NCBI GenBank assembly: GCA_013214715.1
Contig: JABSSB010000042.1
Location: 1-13,001, forward strand
DNA length: 13,001 bases
DNA from: Paracoccaceae bacterium
GTDB taxonomy: Bacteria; Pseudomonadota; Alphaproteobacteria; Rhodobacterales; Rhodobacteraceae
Direction: 5' to 3'
The notes beneath the pieces are model-generated. The model made no database searches. It was given only the letters and a program-made list of their open reading frames with translations, and was not told the origin of the DNA. The translations under genes and the position numbers were made by a program. Shown one piece after another: positions 1 through 7,532 of this stretch. Numbering within the stretch: the stretch's first letter is position 1; every line of letters starts with the position of its first letter.

Positions 1-10
1 AAGCGGAAGC

Positions 11-481
11 CTATTTCCGCGCAATGCCGATGGACCGCCCGACACGGTCGGGCCGGGGCAGGGCGGCGTGCTCGGTCAGCATCTTTCGCACTGCCGCGGC
101 AGGGCCGGGCAGCATCGCTGCCACGCGCGGCCCGGACATGTCGATATGCAGCGCCAGACCTTCCGCGGTGGCGGCCAGCCAACCGTCCTGATGCCAGATC
201 TCCTGATAGCTGTGAAACCGTTTCTCATCGGCGTCGATCAGCTGGAATGTCACAGTCACCGGATCGTCCAGATGCAATTCGCGGACATAGCAGACATGAA
301 ACTCCGCCGTATAGGTCGTGTGTTTTTCAGTCTCCGCATAGTCGGGACCAAAGCCCAGCAACTCGTAAACCTCATCGGCGCAACGGTCGAACAACACGTT
401 GTAATAGGCCATGTTCATATGGCCGTTATAGTCGATCCAGCCCGGCTCGACCCGCATTACGGATGATCTGAAAAGCCCCAC
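11..481 (-). CDS. Hot-dog fold acyl-CoA thioesterase
   Basis: Predicted 4HBT/hot-dog family acyl-CoA thioesterase of 156 residues, hydrolysing an acyl-CoA to free acid and CoA in the cytoplasm. The diagnostic motif is WIDYNGHMN near the N-terminus; D17 of this start is the expected catalytic acid, followed by the typical AYYNVLFDR helix. The frame is open back to an ATG at 565, but I chose the GTG at 481 because GGGAGGG lies just upstream of it and the length then fits the family (about 150). An ATG at 457 is a further alternative. Similar small thioesterases sit in carnitine/betainyl-CoA catabolic operons of roseobacters; that substrate is inference only, since the genes beyond the left edge are unseen. 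It ends with TAG ten bases from the edge and is transcribed away from the pseudogene at 586. Confidence 0.85.
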   Translation of the reverse strand: MGLFRSSVMRVEPGWIDYNGHMNMAYYNVLFDRCADEVYELLGFGPDYAETEKHTTYTAEFHVCYVRELHLDDPVTVTFQLIDADEKRFHSYQEIWHQDGWLAATAEGLALHIDMSGPRVAAMLPGPAAAVRKMLTEHAALPRPDRVGRSIGIARK

Positions 482-585
482 GTGACCCTCCCTTTTTGCC
501 GGCAGACTGGCTTGCGTCCGAAATTGGCGCAAGCTGGTTTTATTGTATGTGCAAATAAAAAACACTCAACGTAACGGAGGCTGCC

Positions 586-1146
586 ATGAAAACCGTGCAT
601 ATGATCATCCACCCCAATACTGGAGACATCCCGCGTCGATGGCCTCTGCGCCGATCAGATCGCTGCATTGGGCGTGGTCACGCAAAGCCGCGACATGTCT
701 GCGCTGGCGCCAGAGTTCCGGTTTGTTGTCGCGGCCAAGCAGGCTCTGCTGACAGAGCATGAGCGGATCGTGCTGTAATTTCCGTTCTACTGGTATTCGA
801 CCCCGCCGTTTTTGAAGAATACCTCGATGATGTGCCGACTTACGGGTTTGCCTAGGGGGCGTCGGACACTTTGCTGAAACGGCGGGAGCTTCAGTTATTG
901 CTCTGTGTTGGTTTGCCGCAAAACGGCTATGGGCCGGACGGGTATAACAAGTTCGGAGTGGCGGAATTCCTGCGGCCGCTGCAGCAGACGGCCGCACTCT
1001 GCAGCATGGGGTACTTGCCGCCGATGTGGATGCATTCTGCCGTGGCTGTCGACGATGCCACGATTGCCCGGTTCGCCGATGGCGACAAGTCCGATGCCCG
1101 GGCCGCACAGCGGCGGATTGAGGCAAAGGCAAGCAGCCTGACATGA
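586..1146 (+). pseudogene. Broken NAD(P)H:quinone oxidoreductase (flavodoxin-like fold)
   Basis: Remnant of a flavodoxin-fold NAD(P)H oxidoreductase (KefF/MdaB type, about 190 residues when intact), which would reduce quinones using FMN or FAD. It starts with a good site (CGGAGG six bases before ATG 586) and reads MKTVHMIIHPN. The frame then shifts between about 618 and 635 and continues as VDGLCADQIAALGVVTQSRD. A TAA at 776-778 sits where a Q codon (CAA) is expected, just before the family hallmark FPFYWYSTPPFLK. A one-base loss near 818-820 moves the frame back to YLDDV. A TAG at 853-855 falls where YGG would be expected, with a few bases missing around it. The rest is intact (GPDGYNKFGVAEFLRPLQQT, MGYLPPMWMHS) and ends at TGA 1144-1146. 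That stop overlaps the start of the following MarR remnant (ATGA), so the two once formed a coupled operon. No single frame can give the enzyme. Family is confident; substrate unknown. Confidence 0.85.
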
Positions 1147-1597
1147 CCACACTGCGACCCGCGATAAACCGGCGCCGCTGTCGGCCTGTTAGGACGGCTG
1201 CCCGTTTTCCTCGCTGTCGGTGATGCAATGACAGGTCAACCGGCCGGCCGAAGGGGTGTTCGGCCTGCTGGATCTGGCGCCATCTCATGCGTTTTTAGTG
1301 ATGGCGCTCAACGAAAGCGGAGAGATGGTGGCAGGCGCGCTGGCGGATCTGCTCGGGCTGGCCCCGTCCACCATGGCGCGGTTCCTGGACCGTCTCGCCA
1401 CGCGCGGGTTGGTCACGCGCCGCAGCGAAGGCCGGCTTGCCATGGCCGCAATCACCGATCAGGGGCGCGCGATGATGCCCGATCTGCAGGTCGTATGGAA
1501 ACGGCTCTTGGCGGCCTATTGTGATCTGTACCGGCCCGAGGTGGCGCGGGATCTGAACATGCGGATCGCGGCAGCGAACAGGTCTCTGGACGGCTGA
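1143..1597 (+). pseudogene. Broken MarR-family transcriptional regulator
   Basis: Remnant of a MarR-type winged-helix regulator of about 150 residues. It begins at the ATG of the ATGA overlap with the preceding quinone reductase remnant and reads MTTLRPAIN. The frame shifts by one near 1167-1173 to give GAAVGLLGRLPVFLAVGDAM, and again between about 1240 and 1255 to give GVFGLLDLAPSHAFLVMALN and the rest. The DNA-binding part is all in the last frame: LADLLGLAPSTMARFLDRLATRG is the helix-turn-helix, and LVTRRSEGRLAMAAITDQGR is the wing. A GTG at 1256 could start a 113-residue product in that frame. It would keep the winged helix but lose the N-terminal dimerisation helix, so function is doubtful. 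An intact relative would most likely have controlled the adjacent redox gene, in the usual MarR arrangement. Confidence 0.8.
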
Positions 1598-1603
1598 GCA
1601 GAC

Positions 1604-1657
1604 TGTACAAAACGGTCAAACCGCCGGTTTGCACATGTACAAAACGGTCAAAACGCC
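1604..1657. repeat. Two 22-base direct repeats, 32 bp apart
   Basis: TGTACAAAACGGTCAAA occurs exactly at 1604-1620 and 1636-1652. Including the next five bases, the two copies (1604-1625 and 1636-1657) match at 21 of 22 positions. The start-to-start distance is 32 bp, about three helical turns. Each copy contains the palindrome TGTACA, and between them lies a dyad with 7-base arms, CAAACCG-C-CGGTTTG (1617-1631). This looks like a tandem operator, possibly of TetR type, but it lies between two convergent gene ends with no promoter-driven gene beside it. It may be left over from a lost gene. Confidence 0.6.
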
Positions 1658-1687
1658 AGGCAGCGGCGGAGTGAACCCCGCCCTATG

Positions 1688-3199
1688 CTAGCTGCTGAGC
1701 TTGCGGCTCACGATCTCGTTCACGGCCTTGGGGTTAGCCTTGCCACCGGTGGCTTTCATCACCTGACCCACAAACCAGCCGGCCAGCTTCGGGTTCTCTT
1801 TGGCCTTTTCGACCTGCGCCGGGTTGGCGGCGATGATCTCATCGACCGCGGCTTCGATCGCGCCGGTATCCGTGACCTGTTTCATCCCACGTTTCTCAAC
1901 GATATCAGTAGGGTCGCCGCCTTCGGTATAGACGATTTCAAACAGATCCTTGGCGATCTTGCCCGAGATGTCGCCCTTGGCGATCAGGTCGATGATCCCG
2001 CCCAGCTGTGTCGGGCTGACCGGGCTTTCGGTAATGTCATGATCTTCTTTTTTCAGACGGCCGAACAGCTCGTTGATGACCCAGTTCGCCGCGATCTTGC
2101 CGTCGCGCCCATCGGCCACAGCATCAAAATAATCGGCGGATTCGACCTCGGCCGTCAGCACGGATGCATCATAATCCGTCAATCCGAAGTCCTTGATAAA
2201 GCGGGATTTCTTGTCGTCCGGCAACTCGGGCAGCGAGGCCGCGATATCATCGACCCAGGCCTGTTCGATCTCCAGCGGGAGCAGGTCGGGATCCGGGAAA
2301 TAGCGGTAATCATGCGCCTCTTCCTTGGAGCGCATCGAGCGGGTTTCGCCTTTGTCTGGGTCGTAAAGACGGGTTTCCTGCTCGACCTCTCCGCCCGCTT
2401 CGACAATGGCGATCTGGCGGCGGGCTTCGACCTCGATGGCTTGCTGGATGAAGCGCATGGAGTTCATGTTCTTGATTTCGCAGCGCGTGCCGAGATGGGA
2501 AAAGTCTTGTGTTTCCTGATACTTCTCATAGGCGCCGGGCAGGCAGATCGACACGTTCACATCGGCCCGCAGATTGCCGTTTTGCATATTGCCGTCGCAC
2601 GTGCCGAGATAACGCATGATCTGGCGCAGCTTGGCGATATAGGCGGCGGCTTCTTCGGGGCCGCGAATATCGGGACGGGAGACGATCTCCATCAGGCAGA
2701 CGCCCGTGCGGTTGAGATCGACAAAAGACATGGCCGGGTCCATGTCATGGATCGACTTGCCCGCATCCTGTTCCATGTGGATGCGTTCGATCCGGACCAT
2801 GCGCGCCGTGCCGTCGCCAAGCTCAACCAGCACTTCGCCTTCGCCCACAATCGGATGATAAAGCTGGGAAATCTGGTAGCCCTGCGGCAGATCAGGATAG
2901 AAATAATTCTTGCGATCAAAGGCGGATTTCAGGTTGATCTCGGCCTTCAGACCTAGCCCGGTGCGCACCGCCTGTTCGACGCAATATTCGTTGATGACCG
3001 GCAACATGCCGGGCATGGCCGCGTCCACAAAGGCGACGTTGGAATTTGGTTCCGCGCCAAAGCTGGTCGAGGCGCCAGAGAAGAGTTTGGCATTCGAGCT
3101 GACCTGCGCATGCACCTCCATCCCGATCACCAGTTCCCAATCATGCTTGGCGCCGGCGATGGTTTTGGGTTTGGGCGTGTCAAAGGTCAAATCGAGCAT
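1688..3199 (-). CDS. gatB: Asp-tRNA(Asn)/Glu-tRNA(Gln) amidotransferase subunit B
   Basis: GatB, the tRNA-binding and kinase-like subunit of the GatCAB complex. GatCAB turns Glu-tRNA(Gln), and in some species Asp-tRNA(Asn), into the amide form using glutamine-derived ammonia and ATP. The 503 residues are the normal family length. Visible hallmarks in order are IGMEVHAQ (25-32), FDRKNYFYPDLPQGYQISQ (94-112), HMEQDAGKS (141-149), the DLNRTGVCLMEIV signature (161-173) and a C-terminal GatB/YqeY tail with the usual GKIAKDLFE segment. The start is an ATG with GAGG a few bases upstream. It is separated from the upstream minus-strand genes by 125 bp that hold a candidate promoter. The gatC and gatA genes are not in the window; gatB being apart from them is common in this group. 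Confidence 0.98.
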   Translation of the reverse strand: MLDLTFDTPKPKTIAGAKHDWELVIGMEVHAQVSSNAKLFSGASTSFGAEPNSNVAFVDAAMPGMLPVINEYCVEQAVRTGLGLKAEINLKSAFDRKNYFYPDLPQGYQISQLYHPIVGEGEVLVELGDGTARMVRIERIHMEQDAGKSIHDMDPAMSFVDLNRTGVCLMEIVSRPDIRGPEEAAAYIAKLRQIMRYLGTCDGNMQNGNLRADVNVSICLPGAYEKYQETQDFSHLGTRCEIKNMNSMRFIQQAIEVEARRQIAIVEAGGEVEQETRLYDPDKGETRSMRSKEEAHDYRYFPDPDLLPLEIEQAWVDDIAASLPELPDDKKSRFIKDFGLTDYDASVLTAEVESADYFDAVADGRDGKIAANWVINELFGRLKKEDHDITESPVSPTQLGGIIDLIAKGDISGKIAKDLFEIVYTEGGDPTDIVEKRGMKQVTDTGAIEAAVDEIIAANPAQVEKAKENPKLAGWFVGQVMKATGGKANPKAVNEIVSRKLSS

Positions 3200-3229
3200 G
3201 TCAGCCTCGTGTCTAGCGGTCCGATGCGC

Positions 3230-3258
3230 GTTCTAGGGCAGTGTGGCAGGCGGGGCAA
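3230..3258 (-). promoter_or_regulatory. Candidate sigma-70-type promoter of gatB
   Basis: Read on the minus strand, TTGCCC (3253-3258) and TAGAAC (3230-3235) are separated by exactly 17 bases. Transcription would start near 3223, giving a leader of about 24 bases before the gatB ATG. The match is by eye only, but position and spacing suit a housekeeping gene that does not directly abut the operon upstream of it. Confidence 0.45.
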
Positions 3259-3324
3259 GAGCGGGCTGCGCAGCGTTTTGGGCCAATCTGGGATTGGGTA
3301 TTTTTGAAGCAAAGAAGAGCGGGG

Positions 3325-3753
3325 TCAGAAGACCCGGAAATGTTGGCGCGAGGTCGCGACCCCGCGCGCTTCCAGCGCGTCGATGAACGGGTCGGGTTTG
3401 GGCGTCACGGTCGGCGGCAGACGCACGCGATCCTTGCTTTCCAATGTGATGCGGACGCGGGTGGAGAGATCCCATCTGGTGTCAAACCGGGCCTCGGCGA
3501 TGCGGTTGAGCGCGATCTCCTGGTCTGAAAAGCCGTCATGCCAGAAAAGCTTATCATCGGTCAGGCGCAGCCAACGGCGCGGGTTGCGGAGCTGTTCGAT
3601 GATTGCCGGGATCAGCGGCAGCGCGAGCAAAGCCAAAACGCCCCAGGCCGCGCCGAGATAGAGGCGCAGGATTACCAGCCCGGCAGCCCAGAGCGCGATG
3701 GCAATCTGCAGACGCGCGTTGCGCGCCTGCGGTTCATAGAGAAAGTCGGTCAC
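3325..3753 (-). CDS. Small membrane protein with two helices, function unknown
   Basis: Protein of 142 residues that I cannot assign to a named family. A short N-terminal arm (1-14) is followed by two hydrophobic helices at about 15-31 and 34-55, with only a few residues between them. A soluble, charged C-terminal domain of about 85 residues follows (RRWLRLTDDKLFWHDGFSDQEIAL), whose alternating strand-like pattern resembles bacterial PH-like domains. That resemblance is an impression, not a match. The start is a GTG that overlaps the TGA of the SDR gene (GTGA, 3750-3753), so translation is probably coupled to it. It is the last gene of the pepN-SDR unit. No signal peptide is seen. Confidence 0.8.
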   Translation of the reverse strand: MTDFLYEPQARNARLQIAIALWAAGLVILRLYLGAAWGVLALLALPLIPAIIEQLRNPRRWLRLTDDKLFWHDGFSDQEIALNRIAEARFDTRWDLSTRVRITLESKDRVRLPPTVTPKPDPFIDALEARGVATSRQHFRVF

Positions 3754-4484
3754 CGTCCGCCTGTGACTTCGATCGAGGAACCGGTCATGTAGCTGGCCTC
3801 ATCCGAAAGCAGGAAGAGGATGGTCTGGGCAACCTCGAGGGCCGAGCCGGTGCGCTGCATCGGCACCTGATGCGCCAGGCGCTGCGCGCGGTCCGGCTCC
3901 CCGCCTTTGCCATGTAGTTCCGTTTCGATCAGGCCGGGACGGACGGCCATCACGCGGATGCCGTCAGCCGCGACTTCGTCTGAGAGGCCCTTGGTGAAAA
4001 TGTCCATCGCGGCCTTGGAGGCTGCGTAATCCACATATTGATTGCCCGAGCCCAGCCGGGACGCGGCGGAGGTGACATTCACGATCACGCCGCCGCGCCC
4101 GGTCAGGCGCAGAACGGCCTCTTTCGCGATGAGCATCGCGCCGATCACGTTTACGTCGAACATCCGGCGCAGGCGGGCATGATCCATGTCGATCAGCCGC
4201 GCTGTCATGTCGACCACGCCGGCATTGTTGACCAGCGCATCAAGCGGCCAGTCGGCGCTGTCCAGTGTTGCGAAGATCTGCGCGATGCCGTCCGGTGTGG
4301 CGACATCGCCTGAGCAGAGCAGGGCACGCTGATCTTGGGCCTCGACCGCTTTGACGATATCTTCTGCGCCGTCGCGATTGGCATTGTAATGCACGGCCAC
4401 GTCCCAACCGCGTTCAGCGGCGAGGATCGCGGTGGCGGCGCCGATGCCTGAGCTGGCGCCGGTGACAAGAACGGTTTTGGTCAT
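3750..4484 (-). CDS. Short-chain dehydrogenase/reductase (SDR), NAD(P)-dependent
   Basis: Classical SDR oxidoreductase of 244 residues, the family's normal size, acting in the cytoplasm on an unknown alcohol or carbonyl. The cofactor site is TGASSGIG (8-15), the structural motif NNAG is at 86-89, and the catalytic residues are S139 and the YAASK box (Y153, K157). The segment NVTSAASRLGS followed by YVDYAASK resembles the YgfF / glucose-1-dehydrogenase-like subgroup, a weak guide to substrate. The basic and polar residues after the second strand (HYNANRDGAE) suggest NADP(H), by inference. The start is an ATG only 9 bp after the pepN stop. Its ribosome site AAGGA overlaps that TAA stop, so it is co-transcribed with pepN. 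Its own stop overlaps the start of the membrane-protein gene. Confidence 0.93.
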   Translation of the reverse strand: MTKTVLVTGASSGIGAATAILAAERGWDVAVHYNANRDGAEDIVKAVEAQDQRALLCSGDVATPDGIAQIFATLDSADWPLDALVNNAGVVDMTARLIDMDHARLRRMFDVNVIGAMLIAKEAVLRLTGRGGVIVNVTSAASRLGSGNQYVDYAASKAAMDIFTKGLSDEVAADGIRVMAVRPGLIETELHGKGGEPDRAQRLAHQVPMQRTGSALEVAQTILFLLSDEASYMTGSSIEVTGGR

Positions 4485-4493
4485 GGCAAATCC

Positions 4494-7046
4494 TTAAGCG
4501 GCCAGAATGCGTGAGATCATCTCGGACGTGTCGCGCGACAGCTCCGGGGTGGCCATGATGCGCTCCAGCTGCGCGCGGATCAGGGCTTGCCGCGCGTCGT
4601 CATAACGGCGCCATGTCTGGAAGGCCGAGCACATGCGCGCAGTGGTTTGCGGGTTCACCGGGTCGAGCGTGATCAGCCAATCAGCCAGCAGCGCATAGCC
4701 TGCGCCGGAGGCATGGTGGAAGCCCGCATGGCTCATCGCGAGCCCGCCCAAGGTGGCACGGAAGCGGTTGGGGTTCTTCCAGTTGAAATCGGGATGTTCG
4801 GTCAGGTGTTTGGCTGTGGCGGCGGTGGCGTCTGGTGCGGCCTCGATCACTTGCAGGCTGAACCATTTGTCCATCACCAGCCGGTCATGGGACCATTGCG
4901 CCTCAAACGCGGCAAGCTGGTCGGCGCCTTTGCCCGCGGCCAGCAGGCTGGACAGCGCCGAGAGTTGCAGCGTCATGTTGTCTGCGCGGCCATATTGCGT
5001 GGCAGCCTGCGCGCCACCGTCGAGCCGCGTGATCAGCGACAGCGCGGCCCCCGCCAGCGCACGTTTGCCCGATTGCGCGGCATCGGGTTGATAGGGGGCA
5101 TCGACTTGGCACGCGGCGTAGATGCGGGGCAGGACATCTTGCATATGCTGGGCAAGCGCCTGTTTCAGCGTCTCGACCGCTTGCCAGATCGCCTGCGGAT
5201 CGGGCGTTGTGCCGGCCTCATGCAACGCGGCCGCCAGTTCCGATTGGCCGGGCAGGGACAGCATCAGCGCGCGATAGGCCGGATCGAGGCTGTCATCGCG
5301 CAGCAGCGCCAGCATCCCGTCGAGGTAATCGCCCTGCGGGGCGGCATCGTCGCGGGCCATGGCCATCAATGTCTCGCGCGCGAGGCTGCGGCCGGCTTCC
5401 CACCGGTTGAAGGGGTCGGTGTCATGGGCCAGCAGGAAGGCGCGTTCCGCAGCGCTGCTGTCACGTTGCAGGATCACCGGAGCCGAAAAGCCCCGCAGGA
5501 TCGACGGCACCGGGCGCGCCGCCAGCCCGTCAAAGCGCACCGATTGCGTGGCGTCCGTCAGCTCAATGCGTTGCGTGTCCAGCACCTCATCGCCATTGGG
5601 GCCCAGAAGGCCGACATCCACCGGGATGACGCGCGGGGCCGGGGTGGGCGTGACCTCGGACGGCGGCGTGGTCTGGGTAAAGGTCAGGGTTAGCGTGCCA
5701 TCAGCCCAATCCTCGTCGACCTTCAGGCGGGGGGTGCCTGCCTCTGTATACCAGAGTTTGAACTGCGACAGGTCGCGGCCTGTCACATCTTCAAAAACCT
5801 TCAGCCAGTCTTCGATTGTGCAGGCCTGCCCGTCATGGCGCGCGAAATAGAGATCCAGCGCTTCGGCATAGGCCTGATCCCCGACCAGCCGTTTCAGCAT
5901 GGCAATCAGTTCTGCGCCTTTTTCATAGACGGTGGCGGTGTAGAAGTTGTTGATCTCCTGAAACCGGTCTGGGCGTGGGGGATGCGCCAGCGGACCATTG
6001 TCTTCGGGAAACTGCCGCGCGCGCAGGTCGATCACATCGCCAATGCGCTTGACCGGCTCGGACCGCATGTCCGCCGTGAACTGTGCATCGCGGAACACGG
6101 TCAGCCCTTCTTTCAGGCAAAGCTGAAACCAGTCGCGGCAGGTGATGCGATTGCCCGTCCAGTTGTGAAAATATTCATGCGCGATGATCGCCTCGATCCG
6201 CTCAAAATTCATGTCGGTCGAGGTGTCCGGCGAGGCCAGCACGGCGGAGGAGTTGAAGATGTTCAGCCCCTTATTCTCCATCGCGCCCATGTTGAAATCA
6301 TCGACCGCGACGATGTTGAACACATCCAGGTCATATTCGCGGCCATAGACCTCTTCATCCCAGATCATGGATTTCTTGAGCGCTTCCATCCCGAAGGCGC
6401 ATTTGCCTTCATCGCCCGGACGGACCCACAGGTTCAGCGCCACATCGCGGCCAGAGACTGTCGTGAAGCTGTCGGGATGGGCCACCAGATCGCCTGCGAC
6501 CAGCGCAAACAGATAGGCGGGCTTGGGCCAGGGATCATGCCATTCGGCAAAACCCGCCCGCTGGTCGACAGGGTTGCCGTTGGAGAGCAGCACCGGTAGG
6601 TCGGATGCGACCCGGACGGTGAAAACAGCCATCACATCGGGGCGGTCGGGGTAATATGTGATCTTGCGGAAGCCTTCGGCCTCACATTGCGTGCAATACA
6701 TGCCGTTGGACATGTAAAGGCCCTCCAGCGCCGTGTTGCCTTGCGGGTCGATCTCGACCTCGGCTTCCCACAGAAACGGCCCATCGGGCACGTCGACCTC
6801 GATCCCGCCGGCGACATCGCGTGGGGTGACCGGGGTGCCGTCGATGGTGGCGCGGATCAGCGTCAGCTCTTCGCCGTGCAAAAAGAAACGCCGGTCGTCG
6901 CTGTCGGGATTGGGCGCAAAGCGGATGCGGGATGTCACCCGCGTTGCACTGGGCGCGAGGTCGAAATCAAGCTCGACGCTGTCGATCACATATCCAAAGG
7001 GCGCGTAATCCTTGAGATAGACGGTTTGGGTCGCGGGCTGGGTCAC
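4494..7046 (-). CDS. pepN: Aminopeptidase N (M1 family zinc peptidase)
   Basis: Broad-specificity cytoplasmic aminopeptidase that removes N-terminal residues from peptides in the last steps of protein turnover. Its 850 residues are close to the bacterial PepN length (about 870). Visible are the substrate-recognition motif GAMEN (254-258), the zinc motif HEYFH (H290, E291, H294) and the third zinc ligand E313 in LKEGLTVFRD, at the canonical distance. The N-terminal part carries the PepN-typical GLYMSNGMYCTQCEAEGFR and the C-terminal half is the helical ERAP-like domain. The chosen start is GTG at 7046, with AGGA eight bases upstream; this GTG overlaps the TGA of a small upstream ORF (GTGA). 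It leads a unit with the SDR and the membrane-protein gene. All key residues are present, so it should be active. Confidence 0.97.
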   Translation of the reverse strand: MTQPATQTVYLKDYAPFGYVIDSVELDFDLAPSATRVTSRIRFAPNPDSDDRRFFLHGEELTLIRATIDGTPVTPRDVAGGIEVDVPDGPFLWEAEVEIDPQGNTALEGLYMSNGMYCTQCEAEGFRKITYYPDRPDVMAVFTVRVASDLPVLLSNGNPVDQRAGFAEWHDPWPKPAYLFALVAGDLVAHPDSFTTVSGRDVALNLWVRPGDEGKCAFGMEALKKSMIWDEEVYGREYDLDVFNIVAVDDFNMGAMENKGLNIFNSSAVLASPDTSTDMNFERIEAIIAHEYFHNWTGNRITCRDWFQLCLKEGLTVFRDAQFTADMRSEPVKRIGDVIDLRARQFPEDNGPLAHPPRPDRFQEINNFYTATVYEKGAELIAMLKRLVGDQAYAEALDLYFARHDGQACTIEDWLKVFEDVTGRDLSQFKLWYTEAGTPRLKVDEDWADGTLTLTFTQTTPPSEVTPTPAPRVIPVDVGLLGPNGDEVLDTQRIELTDATQSVRFDGLAARPVPSILRGFSAPVILQRDSSAAERAFLLAHDTDPFNRWEAGRSLARETLMAMARDDAAPQGDYLDGMLALLRDDSLDPAYRALMLSLPGQSELAAALHEAGTTPDPQAIWQAVETLKQALAQHMQDVLPRIYAACQVDAPYQPDAAQSGKRALAGAALSLITRLDGGAQAATQYGRADNMTLQLSALSSLLAAGKGADQLAAFEAQWSHDRLVMDKWFSLQVIEAAPDATAATAKHLTEHPDFNWKNPNRFRATLGGLAMSHAGFHHASGAGYALLADWLITLDPVNPQTTARMCSAFQTWRRYDDARQALIRAQLERIMATPELSRDTSEMISRILAA

Positions 7047-7351
7047 GGAATTGGTCCTGCAAATTGGCCGGGGTTGCGCGGAAGCCTAGGTCTGCGCGCT
7101 GCCCGCTGCAAGCCGTGACCGGGCTGCGCCTCGCCAAAGAGTGTGCCGACCACGTCTTGCGCGGGAGGCGCGAGATACAGCTCGGCCCCATTGCACAGAC
7201 GCCCGCGGCAGCGCGGCCGGTTGAGAACGGCTGCCGTGACATCGGTGACGTGGCGCGCGACACGAGTGCCTTGCTGCCCGTCATTCAGCGATGCGAACTC
7301 CGTGACGCCAGCATGCGTCGCCCGCATCGGCATGGTCATTGCCTGCGACAT
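7043..7351 (-). CDS. Small ORF ahead of pepN, unidentified
   Basis: Possible protein of 102 residues that I do not recognise (begins MSQAMTMPMRATHAGVTEF). In favour: a good ribosome site (AAAGAGG, seven bases before the ATG), roughly 70% G or C at third codon positions, and a TGA that overlaps the pepN GTG start in the coupled GTGA form. Against: the last quarter is rich in R and P and looks non-coding, other frames here are open as well, and a second ATG 39 bases upstream (7390-7388) begins another short frame (MPRPFSPKEAQICRRQ) that stops at once. It could be a real leader gene, a frameshifted remnant, or chance. No membrane segment, signal peptide or known motif is visible. Confidence 0.4.
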   Translation of the reverse strand: MSQAMTMPMRATHAGVTEFASLNDGQQGTRVARHVTDVTAAVLNRPRCRGRLCNGAELYLAPPAQDVVGTLFGEAQPGHGLQRAARRPRLPRNPGQFAGPIP

Positions 7352-7472
7352 ATCTGTGCCTCTTTGGGGCTGAAGGGACGCGGCATACCGGCAATTTCCT
7401 CCCGCCCGCGCGCTTTAGAGGCGAAGCGATATCATCCACACCGGTAGTGAAACAGGTTTTCAGGTAATTTTT

Positions 7473-7486
7473 GATGCAGCTGCATC
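7473..7486. promoter_or_regulatory. Perfect 14-bp palindrome upstream of glcB
   Basis: GATGCAGCTGCATC is a perfect palindrome without spacer. It lies in an AT-rich stretch about 95 bases before the glcB start, inside the divergent region between glcB and the minus-strand ORF at 7351. Position and symmetry suggest an operator for a dimeric regulator of malate synthase. The regulator is not in the window and I do not recognise the motif. Confidence 0.4.
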
Positions 7487-7532
7487 GTTATTTTTTCCGA
7501 TATTTTGTTGCCGATAGGAAACATGCTCCCTA

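Noticed and set aside
544..560. AT-rich imperfect dyad upstream of the quinone reductase remnant as a MarR operator
   Set aside because: Only four outer base pairs match around a mismatched centre, too weak to support a binding site.
605..1288. Minus-strand frame of 227 residues across the decayed operon
   Set aside because: It is rich in R, H, Q and P and has no family features. The plus strand carries recognisable quinone reductase and MarR sequence, so this is a shadow opened by high GC.
1604..1657. CRISPR-like array
   Set aside because: Only two copies with a 10-base gap between them and no cas genes. The spacing fits an operator pair and not repeat-spacer units.
1685..2956. Plus-strand frame of 423 residues opposite gatB
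   Set aside because: Long antisense frames are common in high-GC genes. GatB on the minus strand has every family motif, so the antisense frame is a shadow.
3283..3297. Hairpin CCAATC-TGG-GATTGG followed by a T-run on the plus strand
   Set aside because: It looks like a plus-strand terminator, but no plus-strand gene ends here. On the minus strand no T-run follows, so it is not a good terminator for the membrane-protein gene. Stem of only 6 bp; probably chance.
4587..5693. Plus-strand frame of 368 residues opposite pepN
   Set aside because: It is arginine- and glycine-rich with no recognisable domain, and lies fully antisense to an intact M1 aminopeptidase.
7064..7447. Plus-strand frame of 127 residues before glcB
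   Set aside because: It is R/P/H-rich, has no convincing ribosome site and no recognisable motif, and it crosses the AT-rich glcB control region only partly.
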